Shown here one piece after another: positions 8,110 to 20,389 of a stretch of DNA of 20,389 nt (the stretch's first letter is position 1; each line of letters begins with the position of its first letter). The position numbers and the translations under genes are program-made. Source of the stretch: Zygophlyctis sp. KS116 (lineage: Eukaryota; Chytridiomycota); contig BAAFSQ010000179.1 of assembly GCA_054661495.1 (NCBI GenBank), positions 1 to 20,389 on the forward strand. Direction: 5' to 3'. The notes below the pieces were generated by a model. It saw only the letters and a list, made by a program, of their open reading frames with translations. It made no database searches and had not been told where the DNA came from.

Positions 8110-11100
8110 ATGACTTCAGAGACAATAAATGGAATTCTTTCACTTCTTCATGGAGCGCTGGATGCTAAAAAGGAAGCTCAACAAGCGCTTCATTCAAATT
8201 CTTTTGATACGGGTGAATTTATAGCTGCATTATTGAATTTAAGTCTGAATTCTCAACTTGGTGAAGCAGTTAGACAATTAGCGGCGCTGACATTAAGGAA
8301 TTATGTGGAATGGCATTGGTCTGCAAAGGGTGATAAATTTATTGGACCGGCCGAGGTTTCTGAACAAGTAATTATAGACAAAATTTAATACAAGACTAAA
8401 GTTTTGGTTCGATCGCAAATTACTAAAGGACTAAAAGACCCTTCTTCTAAGAGTAGAATTGCTATTGCGTATGTTATTTCAAAGATTGCGCATTTTGATT
8501 GGCCGGAAAGTTGGCCTACTCTTTTTGATGAATTAATGGATTGTTTAAATTCTCAACATTTAGATGCTGTACATGGGGCTAGTAGAGTATTAGTAGAGTT
8601 TATAAGGGAAGATGTGTCTGATGAACAAGTTCCAATTATTGCACCGGTTCTTTTTCCACAATTATTACGTATATTTAGTAGTGAGGTATGGTTTTAATAC
8701 TCTTAAGATAGGCTTATTCGGTGTCTATAAGATCAAGGACCTTGACGATATTTAGAGATTTTATAGAGATTTTATTTATGATAAAGGATGAGCATCCAGA
8801 AATTATTTACAATTATTTGGATCCAATATTTTCGAGTTGTATGGATGCGTTTCATTTGGAACTCAAGACTAGATTTACTCAAGAATCTCTACATTTGAGG
8901 CTAGAGCTAATGCGGGTATTTTTAAGTTGTATTAATGGAACGTTTAGACTTTGGTTAAACTTACAAGAGCGTTTCCAAAACAATCATTGCCGTATTTTGT
9001 TCCTTTTTTAGAACTAGTATGGAATGATTTGGTATTTTTATCAGATCTTTATGAGTCTGAAGTAGTATATGGGCATGAAATAGAAAATCCAAGTCTCGAT
9101 TCGGACGGAGAGTCTATTGGTGTTCAGAGTTTATTGTTTTCAGCTTTTGAATTTTTAGCAATAGCTGCTAGGAAAAAAGGTCTTCGATCTTTAATGACTC
9201 AAGGAAAAGGGACAGCTGGAGACTTTATGAAATCAATATCTGCTCTACTATTGAAATATTTACAAATTACTGGAGAAATGGTAAGGATTTGTTATTTGCA
9301 TATTAAGATGAATCCCGATTTAGTTTTAATAATTAAGGAAGATATATGGGTAGCTGATTTAAACCAATTCATCCAGGATGATGAAGAAGATGCGATACGG
9401 TTTAATGTACGAATTGCCGTAGAGGAATTGTTACAAGTATGTATTTTATCTAATAAGTTAGATACTTGTTGAAATTTATCCAGCAGAAGCTGTTCAGTCC
9501 ATTGTACAAGCTGTTCAATCTGTTTTTCATAAATCCACGATTCAATTTAATTCTAAAAACGCAGCTTGGTATTTTTCTATTTTTTTTACAATAACAGGTG
9601 GAAACTTGACGAAGCTGCTCTTTTGGTTTTAGGGAGAATCAAGGAAGAACTTATGCCTTTTATCAGTCGTCAAGAGATAATTTTTGATCTGAAAGAGATA
9701 TTTGAACATATAATTTCAAGGGCAATCACACAGTCTGGTAATTTCATTTCTTTTTAAATTTGAAGATTATCCGTTTCTTCAAGGTAGGGCACTCTGGTTT
9801 GCTGCACAATACGCTGAAGTCCTGCCACCTGTTCTTATTCAGCAATTTTTAAGTGGATCGGTGGAAGCTTTAAAGTCATCTACTCCTTCACCAATCGTTC
9901 ATGTTTTTGCCTTAAAAGCAATTGTAACTTTCTGTAGTGCTCTTCAAAAAGAAGCCTTGGTTCCATTCCAGAAGGGATGGCTTGAAAGTTTATCAGCTTG
10001 GGCTCCACATGTTGCAGATGAGGCATTGATACTTCTTTTGGAAGCATTACATTCAGTTATTAAAGTATCATTCCATAAATTAATTTTAAAAGATTGATGT
10101 ATGTGTCACGGCTGAATTTGAAGCAGTCATCACTCCTTTACTAGTTACAATATGGTCTAGAGGCTGCAACGGTAATTTTGATATTTTGATGCGATAGACG
10201 TATTTATCATGGAAATCATGACTGAATTGTTTACTGAACTGGCATCAAATCGTGTATCAATTCGTTCTTTTGAGCAAAAAATGATCCCGATTTTTATTGG
10301 AGTCATGAATCATGACCAACTCGCTCAAAATCCGGGCGTAATTTCTGTAAAATTTTTGAACTTACTTAGAAACAGACTGCATTAGATTTACTTTCAGTAC
10401 TTATAAAAAATACTCCAAAACCTGTTGACCCAGTATATACAGAAGAAATATTCTCAAAGATGCTTAGCATATTACTGGTAACTGATGACAGTGCCATTTT
10501 GCAGGTATCTATAAGAACCCTATTTTAATCTTAGAATGGACAGGAAACTTTAAAGTACATGGTAAACAGAGATATTGAGAACATACTAAAATGGAGTGGG
10601 GGCGATGGTAACGGCCTTGATTATATTGTCAAGTTTATTGCAAAATTACTTGAACCTTCTCAGCCAGAATCATCCGCAATATTTGTTGGTGATTTAATCG
10701 TGCAGATGGTTCGTCGAGCGGATAACCACATGGTGCCTGTACTACCGCAATTACTTACTGCAATTATTCATAGACTTTCCAGTGCTAAAATGCCATCTTT
10801 TATCCAGGTAGACTATATAAACACTAAAATCTCAGACATTGGTGATAGTTTTTGCTCATTATATTCACACGCAATTAGATACAGTATTATCATTTTTGTC
10901 TAGCTTAAATATTGAAAACCAGGATGGTTTGACTGTACTTTTGAATATTTGGTGTGATAATCATGAATCATTTCACGGCTTCCATGCGATAAAAGTCAGG
11001 TACACAATCATTGTAATTTATAAAATAGCTCAACAGCTCTTGCTAAACTATACATGAGTCAAGATCCTCGATTATTAACAATTAAAGTCAAGGGAGAACT

Positions 11101-11606
11101 AGTTACCTCACAGCCTGGAAGTAATTACAATTTATTTATTAAAAATTAGAAATAATAACAAGATCAATGGCGCGATCCAACCCAGACACATATACCATAA
11201 TTCCATGTGTTGTAAAAATAATTAAACTATTGATTGCAGAATTAGATAATCGACTTGAAGCCGACGCCCGTCTTGAAGCTTCACGTAAACATCTTAGTAA
11301 AGACTATGAATCCGAAGACGGTGAAGACTGGGAAGACGTTGACGACCATTCAGTGGATGAATTTACCCGATTTGACGAATATGCAGAGGATACTCTAGAC
11401 ATTGAAGAAATTGATGAAACTACACTAGATCAGGATGATCCCATGTATAATTTAGACTTGAAGGTAATTCTGAGCATATTTATTTTTAGCAATATCTATT
11501 AGATTTTTTCAAGTCTTGTTACTCAAACGATCATGGATTTGTTAATTTGGTAGAGACTTTTCTATCATTGAATGAAAAGAGTAAATTAAGCGGTTGGGTT
11601 AATTAA
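8110..11606 (+). CDS. IPO9: Importin-9 / Kap114-type nuclear import receptor
   Basis: Sixteen exons: 8110-8367, 8395-8685, 8712-8915, 8948-9280, 9338-9436, 9462-9568, 9598-9737, 9766-10064, 10093-10171, 10198-10346, 10376-10504, 10535-10807, 10836-10999, 11029-11120, 11150-11463 and 11490-11606; about 1015 residues (human 1041). HEAT-repeat protein with the importin-beta N-terminus (EAVRQLAALTLRNYVEWHW), then IAHFDWPESWPTLFDELMD, the DSDGESIG segment, AAWWKLDEAALLVLG and VIVFAHYIHTQLD, all collinear with animal importin-9. A strongly acidic loop (about 925-970, ESEDGEDWEDVDD onward) is the histone/Ran-coupled loop of this family. Importin-9 carries histones H2A-H2B, ribosomal proteins and actin. 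Two splice choices are uncertain: the 9281 intron (27 or 57 nt) and the 10347 intron (23 or 29 nt). Both alternatives keep the frame. Confidence 0.93.
9281..9337 (+). other. Importin-9 intron of uncertain length (57 or 27 nt)
   Basis: The donor gtaagg at 9281 can pair with ttaag at 9307 (27 nt, usual size) or ttaag at 9337 (57 nt). The long form gives an ungapped match to animal importin-9 (QITGEM-EDIWVADLNQF). The short form inserts ten residues, MNPDLVLIIK. The acceptor at 9322 would give an immediate stop. Confidence 0.6.
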
Positions 11607-11616
11607 ATTGTTAAGC

Positions 11617-12204
11617 ATGCAACATTCATTTTCCTTTGATATTTCTATTGAACGTTATTATCTTCGAGATGCATTGAAAGCGAGTATTTATTGCTGATTA
11701 ATTCTAGTTCTGCATAGTATTATCTTCCATCGGAGTCTTCAAACGATTAAACCAATTTCAGTCGATGTAGACTCACTTAACCTGACATACGTCAAGATTG
11801 AAGATCCGTTCATTGAAGATGCTGTAAATAAGAAAGTTGCATTATTCACTGAAGCGCTTAAAGGCAAAAGTCCCAAACAATGCACGAGCGGACGAGTTGG
11901 AATTCTGTTTTATGAAAAAGGAAAAGGATCTTCCAGTACATGGTTCTCTGGCTCAAACGATATTTGCTGGGAGCAGTGGATCATAAATGTTAAAATCACT
12001 CAAGCGCTGGGAGAAAAGGATGAAATCAAGGCAAAGAAACAACTTGAAGCTGATATAACTCAATTACTTCATAATATTAGTGATACGACGATGCAATCAT
12101 TAGATCATATACCAGCGTTGACTTCAAATGCACCCTTTCCTTTTCAAATTGTACTCATGTCTAAAAGTGACCAATCTTGGACTCAAATGCTAAAACAAAT
12201 GATT

Positions 12205-12210
<6 letters not shown>
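11617..12210 (+). CDS. ATG101: Autophagy-related protein 101
   Basis: Exons 11617-11683 and 11708-12210 (24-nt intron) encode 189 residues (human 218). The match to ATG101 is clear: [17 protein letters not shown] near the N-terminus, [25 protein letters not shown], and the Trp-Phe containing loop ([14 protein letters not shown]) corresponding to the WF finger that recruits downstream autophagy factors. ATG101 is a HORMA-fold partner of ATG13 in the ATG1/ULK1 kinase complex that starts autophagosome formation. Budding yeast lacks it, whereas fission yeast and most other eukaryotes have it. The start is 10 bases after the importin-9 stop. Its last codons, Leu-stop as TTATAA, are shared on the opposite strand with the end of PCCB. 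Confidence 0.93.
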
Positions 12211-13901
<1,691 letters not shown>

Positions 13902-13973
13902 CAATTGATACCGCGAAGGAAATTTCTAGGGTCGCCATCCCCGCATTTAAGAACGAATACCAACTGTGATTCC
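13902..13973. promoter_or_regulatory. Divergent promoter PCCB / CBS-module gene
   Basis: Only 72 bases separate the start codons of PCCB and the CBS gene, so they must share control elements. It contains TCTAGGGTCG (about 13925-13934), a poor partial telobox, and no clear TATA box. Confidence 0.4.
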
Positions 13974-14415
13974 ATGGATTGTATCATTATTTTATACTAA
14001 TCATAGATGCAACAGTAGAAGATCTTCAGCTCCCAGAAGCAATTTGTATATTCCAGAAACAATCAATCTCTACAGCACATCAGATAATGTCGATGCAAGA
14101 TTTCTCGCAATTACCAGTAGTCAATAATCATCGAAAATTGGTTGGATTGATCAGCCTTGATATGATATCAAAGTATAATGGGGACAGAAATGATCCGGTA
14201 TCTAAAGGTAAAATAATACAACTTATCTGGTAGTAATGGTGATTTTTGGTAGGCGAGAACCGTATTTGTTGATAACTCCATCCACTAAATTATCGGATCT
14301 TCAGGATTTTTTCAAAAATCATTATGCAGGATTTGTGACTGATGGGAATAATAGATGGCCATTAGCGGTAATTACTAGAGATGATTTGGGTAAAAGAGCA
14401 GAACGTACCATCTAA
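13974..14415 (+). CDS. Stand-alone CBS-domain pair, like the regulatory end of cystathionine beta-synthase
   Basis: Exons 13974-13980 (7 nt), 14007-14207 and 14234-14415 (introns 26 and 26 nt) give 129 residues. The whole protein is one Bateman module. CBS1 (about 4-60) reads ATVEDLQLPEAICIFQKQSI then DFSQLPVVNNHRKLVGLISL; CBS2 (about 80-125) reads TKLSDLQDFFKNHYAGFVTD then VITRDDL. The closest family I can recall is the C-terminal module of fungal cystathionine beta-synthase Cys4 (ATVKDLKLK..., SKLSDLNRFFEKNSSAVITDG). There is no room for the PLP-dependent catalytic domain: PCCB starts 72 bases upstream. The first intron has a textbook TACTAAT branch site 8 bases from its acceptor. The gene lies between the two carboxylase genes and ends 17 bases before the PCCA start. 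Such modules usually bind adenosyl ligands (AMP, ATP, SAM). A regulator of PCC is possible but not shown. Confidence 0.8.
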
Positions 14416-14421
14416 AAAATT

Positions 14422-16662
<2,241 letters not shown>

Positions 16663-16665
16663 AAT

Positions 16666-16671
16666 AATAAA
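16666..16671 (+). terminator. Candidate AATAAA signal after PCCA
   Basis: The hexamer lies 3 bases after the PCCA stop and 4 bases before the stop of WRS1 on the other strand. Confidence 0.45.
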
Positions 16672-16675
16672 GCTT

Positions 16676-18004
16676 TTATGACTCAGTTTCTAGATTCACA
16701 CTTTCAAGCGCAGTTTCCAATTCTTTTGTTTGTGAAGGTGGCTTCATTGAAAAAGTTTTTGGAACAGATGGGTCCATAAACTGTGTCAGCATTTCATTAG
16801 TCACCAAAGCCCGGGCCTTTTGAACATTAAGAACGATATCCTGTAAAATAGAAATACATCTAGCCTTTAATGCTGAAGTTGATAATGATCCTGATCTATA
16901 AGTGCTTTCAAGAGTAGATAATTCTTCATCATCATCCAAGAAAAATCGCAAATATTGGTAAGCAACATCTACATCCGGATTACCTCCAAGTTGGGCATGA
17001 AGTTCTGCTGTTTCCTGTCCACCAGAAAACGCATATCTATTAATCTTATTTTTAATTTGAGCAGGAGTATCCGTCAAATAAATTGCAGAATTAGCTTGTG
17101 ATGCCGACATTTTTGATCCAGGTCCTTGAAGAGCAGGGAAAAACTTTGAATGAATCAATGCTGGTTTAGGATATTTCAGTTTAGCTGCTACATCTCTAGT
17201 TAATCTAAAGTATGGATCTTGATCAATAGCGCATGGAATTAAACAAGGAATATCCCCTTTATGCCCAAATATTTGAGGAAAAGTATTCGAAAAAGAAGGC
17301 GCAGCCTGTATCGACACGAAATGAGCTTTTCCAATATTATCACTTTTTCTTAACTTACAAAAAGTTTACCTATCATTAAATCCAAAAGTAGATTTCGATT
17401 GATTTAGAGTGATTGATTTTGAAATTTTCACCACATTTTTATAAAAAGCACCCGACATATAATCTAAATTAGAAAACATAAATGTCTTTGTAGGATCAAA
17501 TCCAAAAGCAATAATATCTTTAGCATTTTCCTTTGCAAATGCATTTGCTTGATCAATCTTTAAATCTTGTTTAAACAAAAACTTTTCATCATCAGTCAAC
17601 TGTATAACCAATGTCGCTCCAAAAACATCCTGAAGCCACTTACAAAAAATAAATGGAACCATATGACCAATATGCATTGACCCTGATGAAGGCCCTCTTC
17701 CAGTATAGATATAGAATGACTTCCCCTTTTCATACTTGTCCAATATTAGATTTAATTCTCTATGAGAGAAGAATAATCCTCTTCTCAAAAACGGATGCGC
17801 TCTTTGCCCAGTCAACTGTTCCAATCGTTTCAGTAAAGACAAATCAATTTCCCTGGTTCCGAATGAATTAATGAGTTTATCGTAATCAATCGCAACAACA
17901 TTCCCATCTACTACTGATCCCTGAACATCCCAAGGAGTAACAATCTGCTCAGATTCCATTTGAATATCTTTAGGTTCTATACGCCTTGACTCGTTTAGCG
18001 CCAC
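16676..18004 (-). CDS. WRS1: Cytosolic tryptophanyl-tRNA synthetase
   Basis: Exons 18004-17370 and 17342-16676 (27-nt intron, acceptor aaaag) give 433 residues, as in yeast Wrs1 (432). The eukaryotic cytosolic form is shown by [13 protein letters not shown] near the N-terminus, KLINSFGT, and [18 protein letters not shown], with the class I HIGH signature at 111-114. [12 protein letters not shown] [44 protein letters not shown] and the KMSAS loop (289-293) follow. No mitochondrial presequence is seen. The enzyme charges tRNA-Trp. The intron falls at FGFND-S-DNIGK, and splicing restores that conserved stretch. The 3' end is 13 bases from PCCA. Confidence 0.97.
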
Positions 18005-18198
18005 AGTTTACTAGTTTGAGCAGTTGTAGCAATGGTTGGCTAAAACGGTTTCAGCGATCGATTTCATTCATAATATTATAAAATACTAATAAATGCAAGA
18101 AATCAAATGGTTGTAACATTGGATGAAACAGACATAACGAATACGGGAACGATCTAAAACCGATCCTTCTAAACTCAAATTTGAAGTTTCAAAAGTAG
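18005..18198. promoter_or_regulatory. Divergent promoter WRS1 / 76-residue gene
   Basis: At 194 bases this is the longest spacer between recognised genes. It holds an AT-rich ATAATATTATAAAATAC element (about 18070-18086) that could serve as a TATA region, and a near-palindromic GCGATCGATTTC area. No telobox is present. No RNA gene is visible. Confidence 0.35.
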
Positions 18199-18454
18199 AT
18201 GAGTGAATCGGATTGGGAAGAAATATCAACTCAAGTATGCATTATTGATGGGGCTCCTGCTGATACTAATATTAAATTGGTAAATTAAAATCATTAATGA
18301 TTAGAATCTGAGTGAATCTCCTTCATTGGAAAGTGCAGGAGGGAATGTCAAATTGGTTTGGGATTCTGGAGTTGGTCTAGATGTGATACTTGATTCAAAG
18401 GGGCAGGTGATAGGTACATCAGATCTAAAGTTGTTGCCATTTAATGAATTTTGA
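18199..18454 (+). CDS. Unknown small acidic protein, 76 residues
   Basis: Two exons, 18199-18279 and 18305-18454, flank a 25-nt intron (gtaaat...gattag) of the usual form and join in frame. The N-terminus MSESDWEEISTQV is acidic, and the C-terminal half (KLVWDSGVGLDVILDSKGQV) looks like a small beta structure. I do not recognise it. There is no signal peptide or membrane segment. Its stop (TGA 18452-18454) lies 11 bases inside the start of the next gene, a kinase in another frame, so either the two share a transcript or the kinase message starts within this gene. An extra 5' exon of the kinase is another possibility, but I found no splice that joins the two frames. Confidence 0.5.
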
Positions 18455-19701
18455 GCCTGGAAATCTATTTCTATTTAATAAATTGCAATTAACGATTATT
18501 TCTCAAGTTGCAGTTGGTGGGTTTTCATGGATCTATATTGTAAAGAGTGAGACCGATACTTTTATTCTTAAGCGATCAAGTGTGCCGCCTGATCCAAGAG
18601 CTTATCAGAATGCTATAAATGAAATCGAAATACTGGTATTCTATTCTAAATTTTACAATAGAATCTAGCAAGAGGAAATCCGAATATCGTTCAGTTATAT
18701 GATCATATGATTACTGGATTGGCTCATGGGGGATATGAGATTTATTTACTTTTGGAATATTGTTTGCATGGATCAGTTGTTGATGTTATGAATCGGAAAA
18801 AGGTTTTAAATGAACCAGAAATAATTTGTATTTTTACTGGGATTTGTTATGCTGTAAAATGGATTCATGATCAGGGAATAATTCATAGAGATTTAAAGGT
18901 GGAAAATGTATTACAATCTAGTCATGTAAACGAATTTAAATTATGTGATTTTGGATCTGCTACAAAACAAGTGATTCCAAAAGGAGTTCAACTATCAATG
19001 GAACAAGTTAGAATACTCTCTGATGAAATTGATAAATATACAACAATCGCATATAGAGCTCCTGAAATTTGCAATCTATTTCATTCAAAAGGAATTACAA
19101 ATAAGATTGATATTTGGGCTCTAGGAATTATATTGTACAAATTATGTTTTTTTGTAAGTTGTTTTCTTGTAATATTTTAGATTACACCATTTGAAGAGTC
19201 TGGAAAATTAGCAATATTAAATGGGAAATATTCTTTTCCAGCTACACCAATATATTCTAAAAACTTGTTATTACTTATACGTAAGTTTATAATTTTAAAT
19301 TTAGAAATGTTACTCGTGACAGATCCTGATGCAAGACCAAATATTAATCAAATACTTGACTTTATCACAAAAATTCAAAATGATATTCCTGTATTTTAAT
19401 TTATAACTAAAACTAGATTACACTCATTGATAACGCATTTGCGCCAAAATCACAAAATTCACTTTTAAAGAAATCTGTTCAAAACTCATCATTAGTAGAA
19501 ACAAATATTACGCCAATGCGCAGAGGTAGACCAAGTCGGTCCAATGATGCTTCTCCAATAGATACTGGGGCTAATACTAATTTCTGGGATAATTGGAATC
19601 ATGATACAGTGTCTCAAGGCTCACAACGCAAAAACATCTTGTCTAATGACTTTGTTGAGTTTGATCCCCTCTTCTCTCAAAGTTTTGATCAAAATAAATA
19701 A
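18444..19701 (+). CDS. Ark/Prk/AAK1 (NAK) family Ser/Thr protein kinase
   Basis: Exons 18444-18635, 18662-19153, 19181-19280, 19305-19390 and 19417-19701 (introns 26, 27, 24 and 26 nt) give 384 residues. The kinase domain (about 15-300) has AVGGFSWIY (23-31), Lys43, HRDLKVEN from 139, LCDFGSAT (DFG 160-162) and the NAK-family activation segment DEIDKYTTIAYRAPE, then WALGIILYKLCFF. These features mark the Numb-associated kinase family (animal AAK1/GAK, yeast Ark1/Prk1/Akl1), which phosphorylates clathrin adaptors and actin regulators in endocytosis. The C-terminal tail of about 85 residues is polar, with FWDNW and FDPLFSQSF, similar to Phe-rich adaptor-binding motifs, but much shorter than in animals or yeast. 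The start ATG overlaps the upstream small gene. Confidence 0.9.
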
Positions 19702-19719
19702 TCAGATGATAAAGTCTAG

Positions 19720-20110
19720 ATATTTTCATTGAGTGTGAGTTGTCCAGTTCCTGCGCCACTGCATGTGGTAAGCTTTGAGCTATTAATCTTGATTACCGGC
19801 CAGTCCTTATTGAAACTCATTATATTGGAGATCAGAATAGAGGAAGACCGCTTACTAATTTTGCTCACTTGATTGGTTCTATTAAGCAAGCTCTTCCATA
19901 TAAACTTGGTTCTACCGACATTGATGAACTCACTCTCCACCTTGCGGATGGATATGATAGGTCTGATCTTAAAGAAGAATGATTTTCCTCCATTGATGAA
20001 ACTGATACTTCTCTTGACCCGGGCTGCTTACTTTTAATCTTGTTTCACTTGAATCAAAATCAAAACAACCACTCATAATCAAGTCAAGTAATAATGCTGG
20101 CAAATGTATG
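19720..20110 (+). pseudogene. Broken Crinkler-like ubiquitin-fold N-terminal region (candidate)
   Basis: No single frame from an ATG spans this stretch, yet protein-like pieces appear in successive frames. One frame (19720-19779) reads FSLSVSCPVPAPLHVVSFE, a strand pair as at the start of Crinkler proteins. A second (about 19841-20032) has FAHLIGSIKQALPYKLGSTD followed by a DELTLHLADGY segment, the pattern of the Crinkler LK-IK...DADxLTL helix-strand unit, and is broken by TGA at 19980-19982. A third (about 20033-20103) reads TFNLVSLESKSKQPLIIKSS. Crinklers are secreted host-entering effectors known in oomycetes, chytrids and Rozella. The frame breaks suggest decay. An undetected intron (for example gtaagc...ggccag, 19768-19803) explains only part. 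The family assignment is from memory of a weak pattern. Confidence 0.35.
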
Positions 20111-20116
20111 TTTAGT

Positions 20117-20164
20117 ATTGGTCTTATATAAAAAGTTAATATTGGTCTAATATCAAAAGTTCAT
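20117..20164. repeat. Two tandem 24-bp copies
   Basis: attggtcttatataaaaagt (plus taat) at 20117-20140 is followed directly by attggtctaatatcaaaagt (plus tcat) at 20141-20164; 21 of 24 positions match. Confidence 0.75.
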
Positions 20165-20165
20165 T

Positions 20166-20389
20166 ATGATTGGGAGTACTTACAAAATCTCTTTTACTTC
20201 AAGAGTATCTTTAGACGTTCCTAATGATAATCTTGAATCTACAGACACAGATCTTTTCTTCTCTAAATCAGGCCAATCTACCAATAAAGAAAAACGTTCT
20301 CTGTGGGAGAATAGATCAAGGATAATCCTATCAAGTTTTCAGCAAGGTTTCTGCTTGAATTGCCTGAGCCAGTTAACACCGTCTCAATT
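20166..20389 (+). CDS. Open frame running off the right edge, unknown
   Basis: ATG 20166 opens 74 codons with no stop before the window ends. The composition is polar (NDNLESTDTDLFFSKSGQST). In another frame, right after a TAG at about 20312-20314, the sequence reads KFSARFLLELPEPVNTVSI, which looks more protein-like than the end of the first frame, so there may be an intron or a frameshift. A possible 28-nt intron gtactt...ttcaag lies at about 20175-20202. It may be the continuation of the broken Crinkler-like gene. No domain recognised. Confidence 0.25.
   Translation, partial: MIGSTYKISFTSRVSLDVPNDNLESTDTDLFFSKSGQSTNKEKRSLWENRSRIILSSFQQGFCLNCLSQLTPSQ

Noticed and set aside
17653-17871. Plus-strand open frame of 72 codons
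   Set aside because: Antisense to the HIGH-motif region of tryptophanyl-tRNA synthetase; shadow.
19716-19940. Minus-strand open frame of 74 codons
   Set aside because: The plus strand gives better protein-like sequence over the same bases; this frame shows no domain and is probably chance.

Overview
The window is nuclear DNA of a eukaryote with a very compact, AT-rich genome. Genes lie on both strands, seldom more than 150 bases apart and sometimes overlapping. Every spliced gene is cut by tiny introns. By restoring protein homology I place 52 introns: 51 are 23-32 nt and one is either 27 or 57 nt. Fifty begin GTA, and most end TAG. Stop codons TAA and TGA are used normally, so the code looks standard. 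The gene set (autophagy ATG101, calcipressin, IRE1, propionyl-CoA carboxylase, a Cys4-type CBS module, a possible Crinkler-like relic) fits an early-diverging fungus or close relative such as a rozellid or chytrid-grade lineage. That placement is inference, not shown by a marker.

Layout, left to right. 1-721 (-): open end of an acidic, repeat-rich unknown protein. 759-1016 (-): ribosomal protein eL38. 1137-1637 (+): LYAR-type nucleolar zinc-finger protein. 1628-2309 (-): calcipressin. 2459-4239 (+): RNA polymerase III subunit RPC5/Rpc37. 4279-6653 (-): IRE1. 6658-7123 (-): MAPR/Dap1 haem-binding protein. 7138-8051 (-): GPN-loop GTPase 3. 8110-11606 (+): importin-9 in 16 exons. 11617-12210 (+): ATG101. 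12205-13901 (-): propionyl-CoA carboxylase beta. 13974-14415 (+): stand-alone CBS pair. 14433-16662 (+): propionyl-CoA carboxylase alpha. 16676-18004 (-): cytosolic tryptophanyl-tRNA synthetase. 18199-18454 (+): unknown 76-residue protein. 18444-19701 (+): Ark/AAK1-family kinase. 19702-20389: broken sequence with a Crinkler-like ubiquitin-fold signature in shifting frames.

Two groups stand out. The growth group (eL38, LYAR, RPC5, GPN3, importin-9) sits on divergent promoters that carry a telomere-repeat-like AGGGTTT motif. The propionate group is a compact cluster, PCCB <- -> CBS module -> PCCA. It holds both subunits of propionyl-CoA carboxylase flanking a regulatory-type CBS pair most like the C-terminus of fungal cystathionine beta-synthase, whose pathway yields 2-oxobutyrate and hence propionyl-CoA. 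I regard this cluster as the most interesting system in the window.

Exon boundaries were derived by eye from splice signals, reading frame and remembered family sequences. For each spliced gene except PCCA the inferred exons sum to a multiple of three. PCCA is one base short at its last intron.
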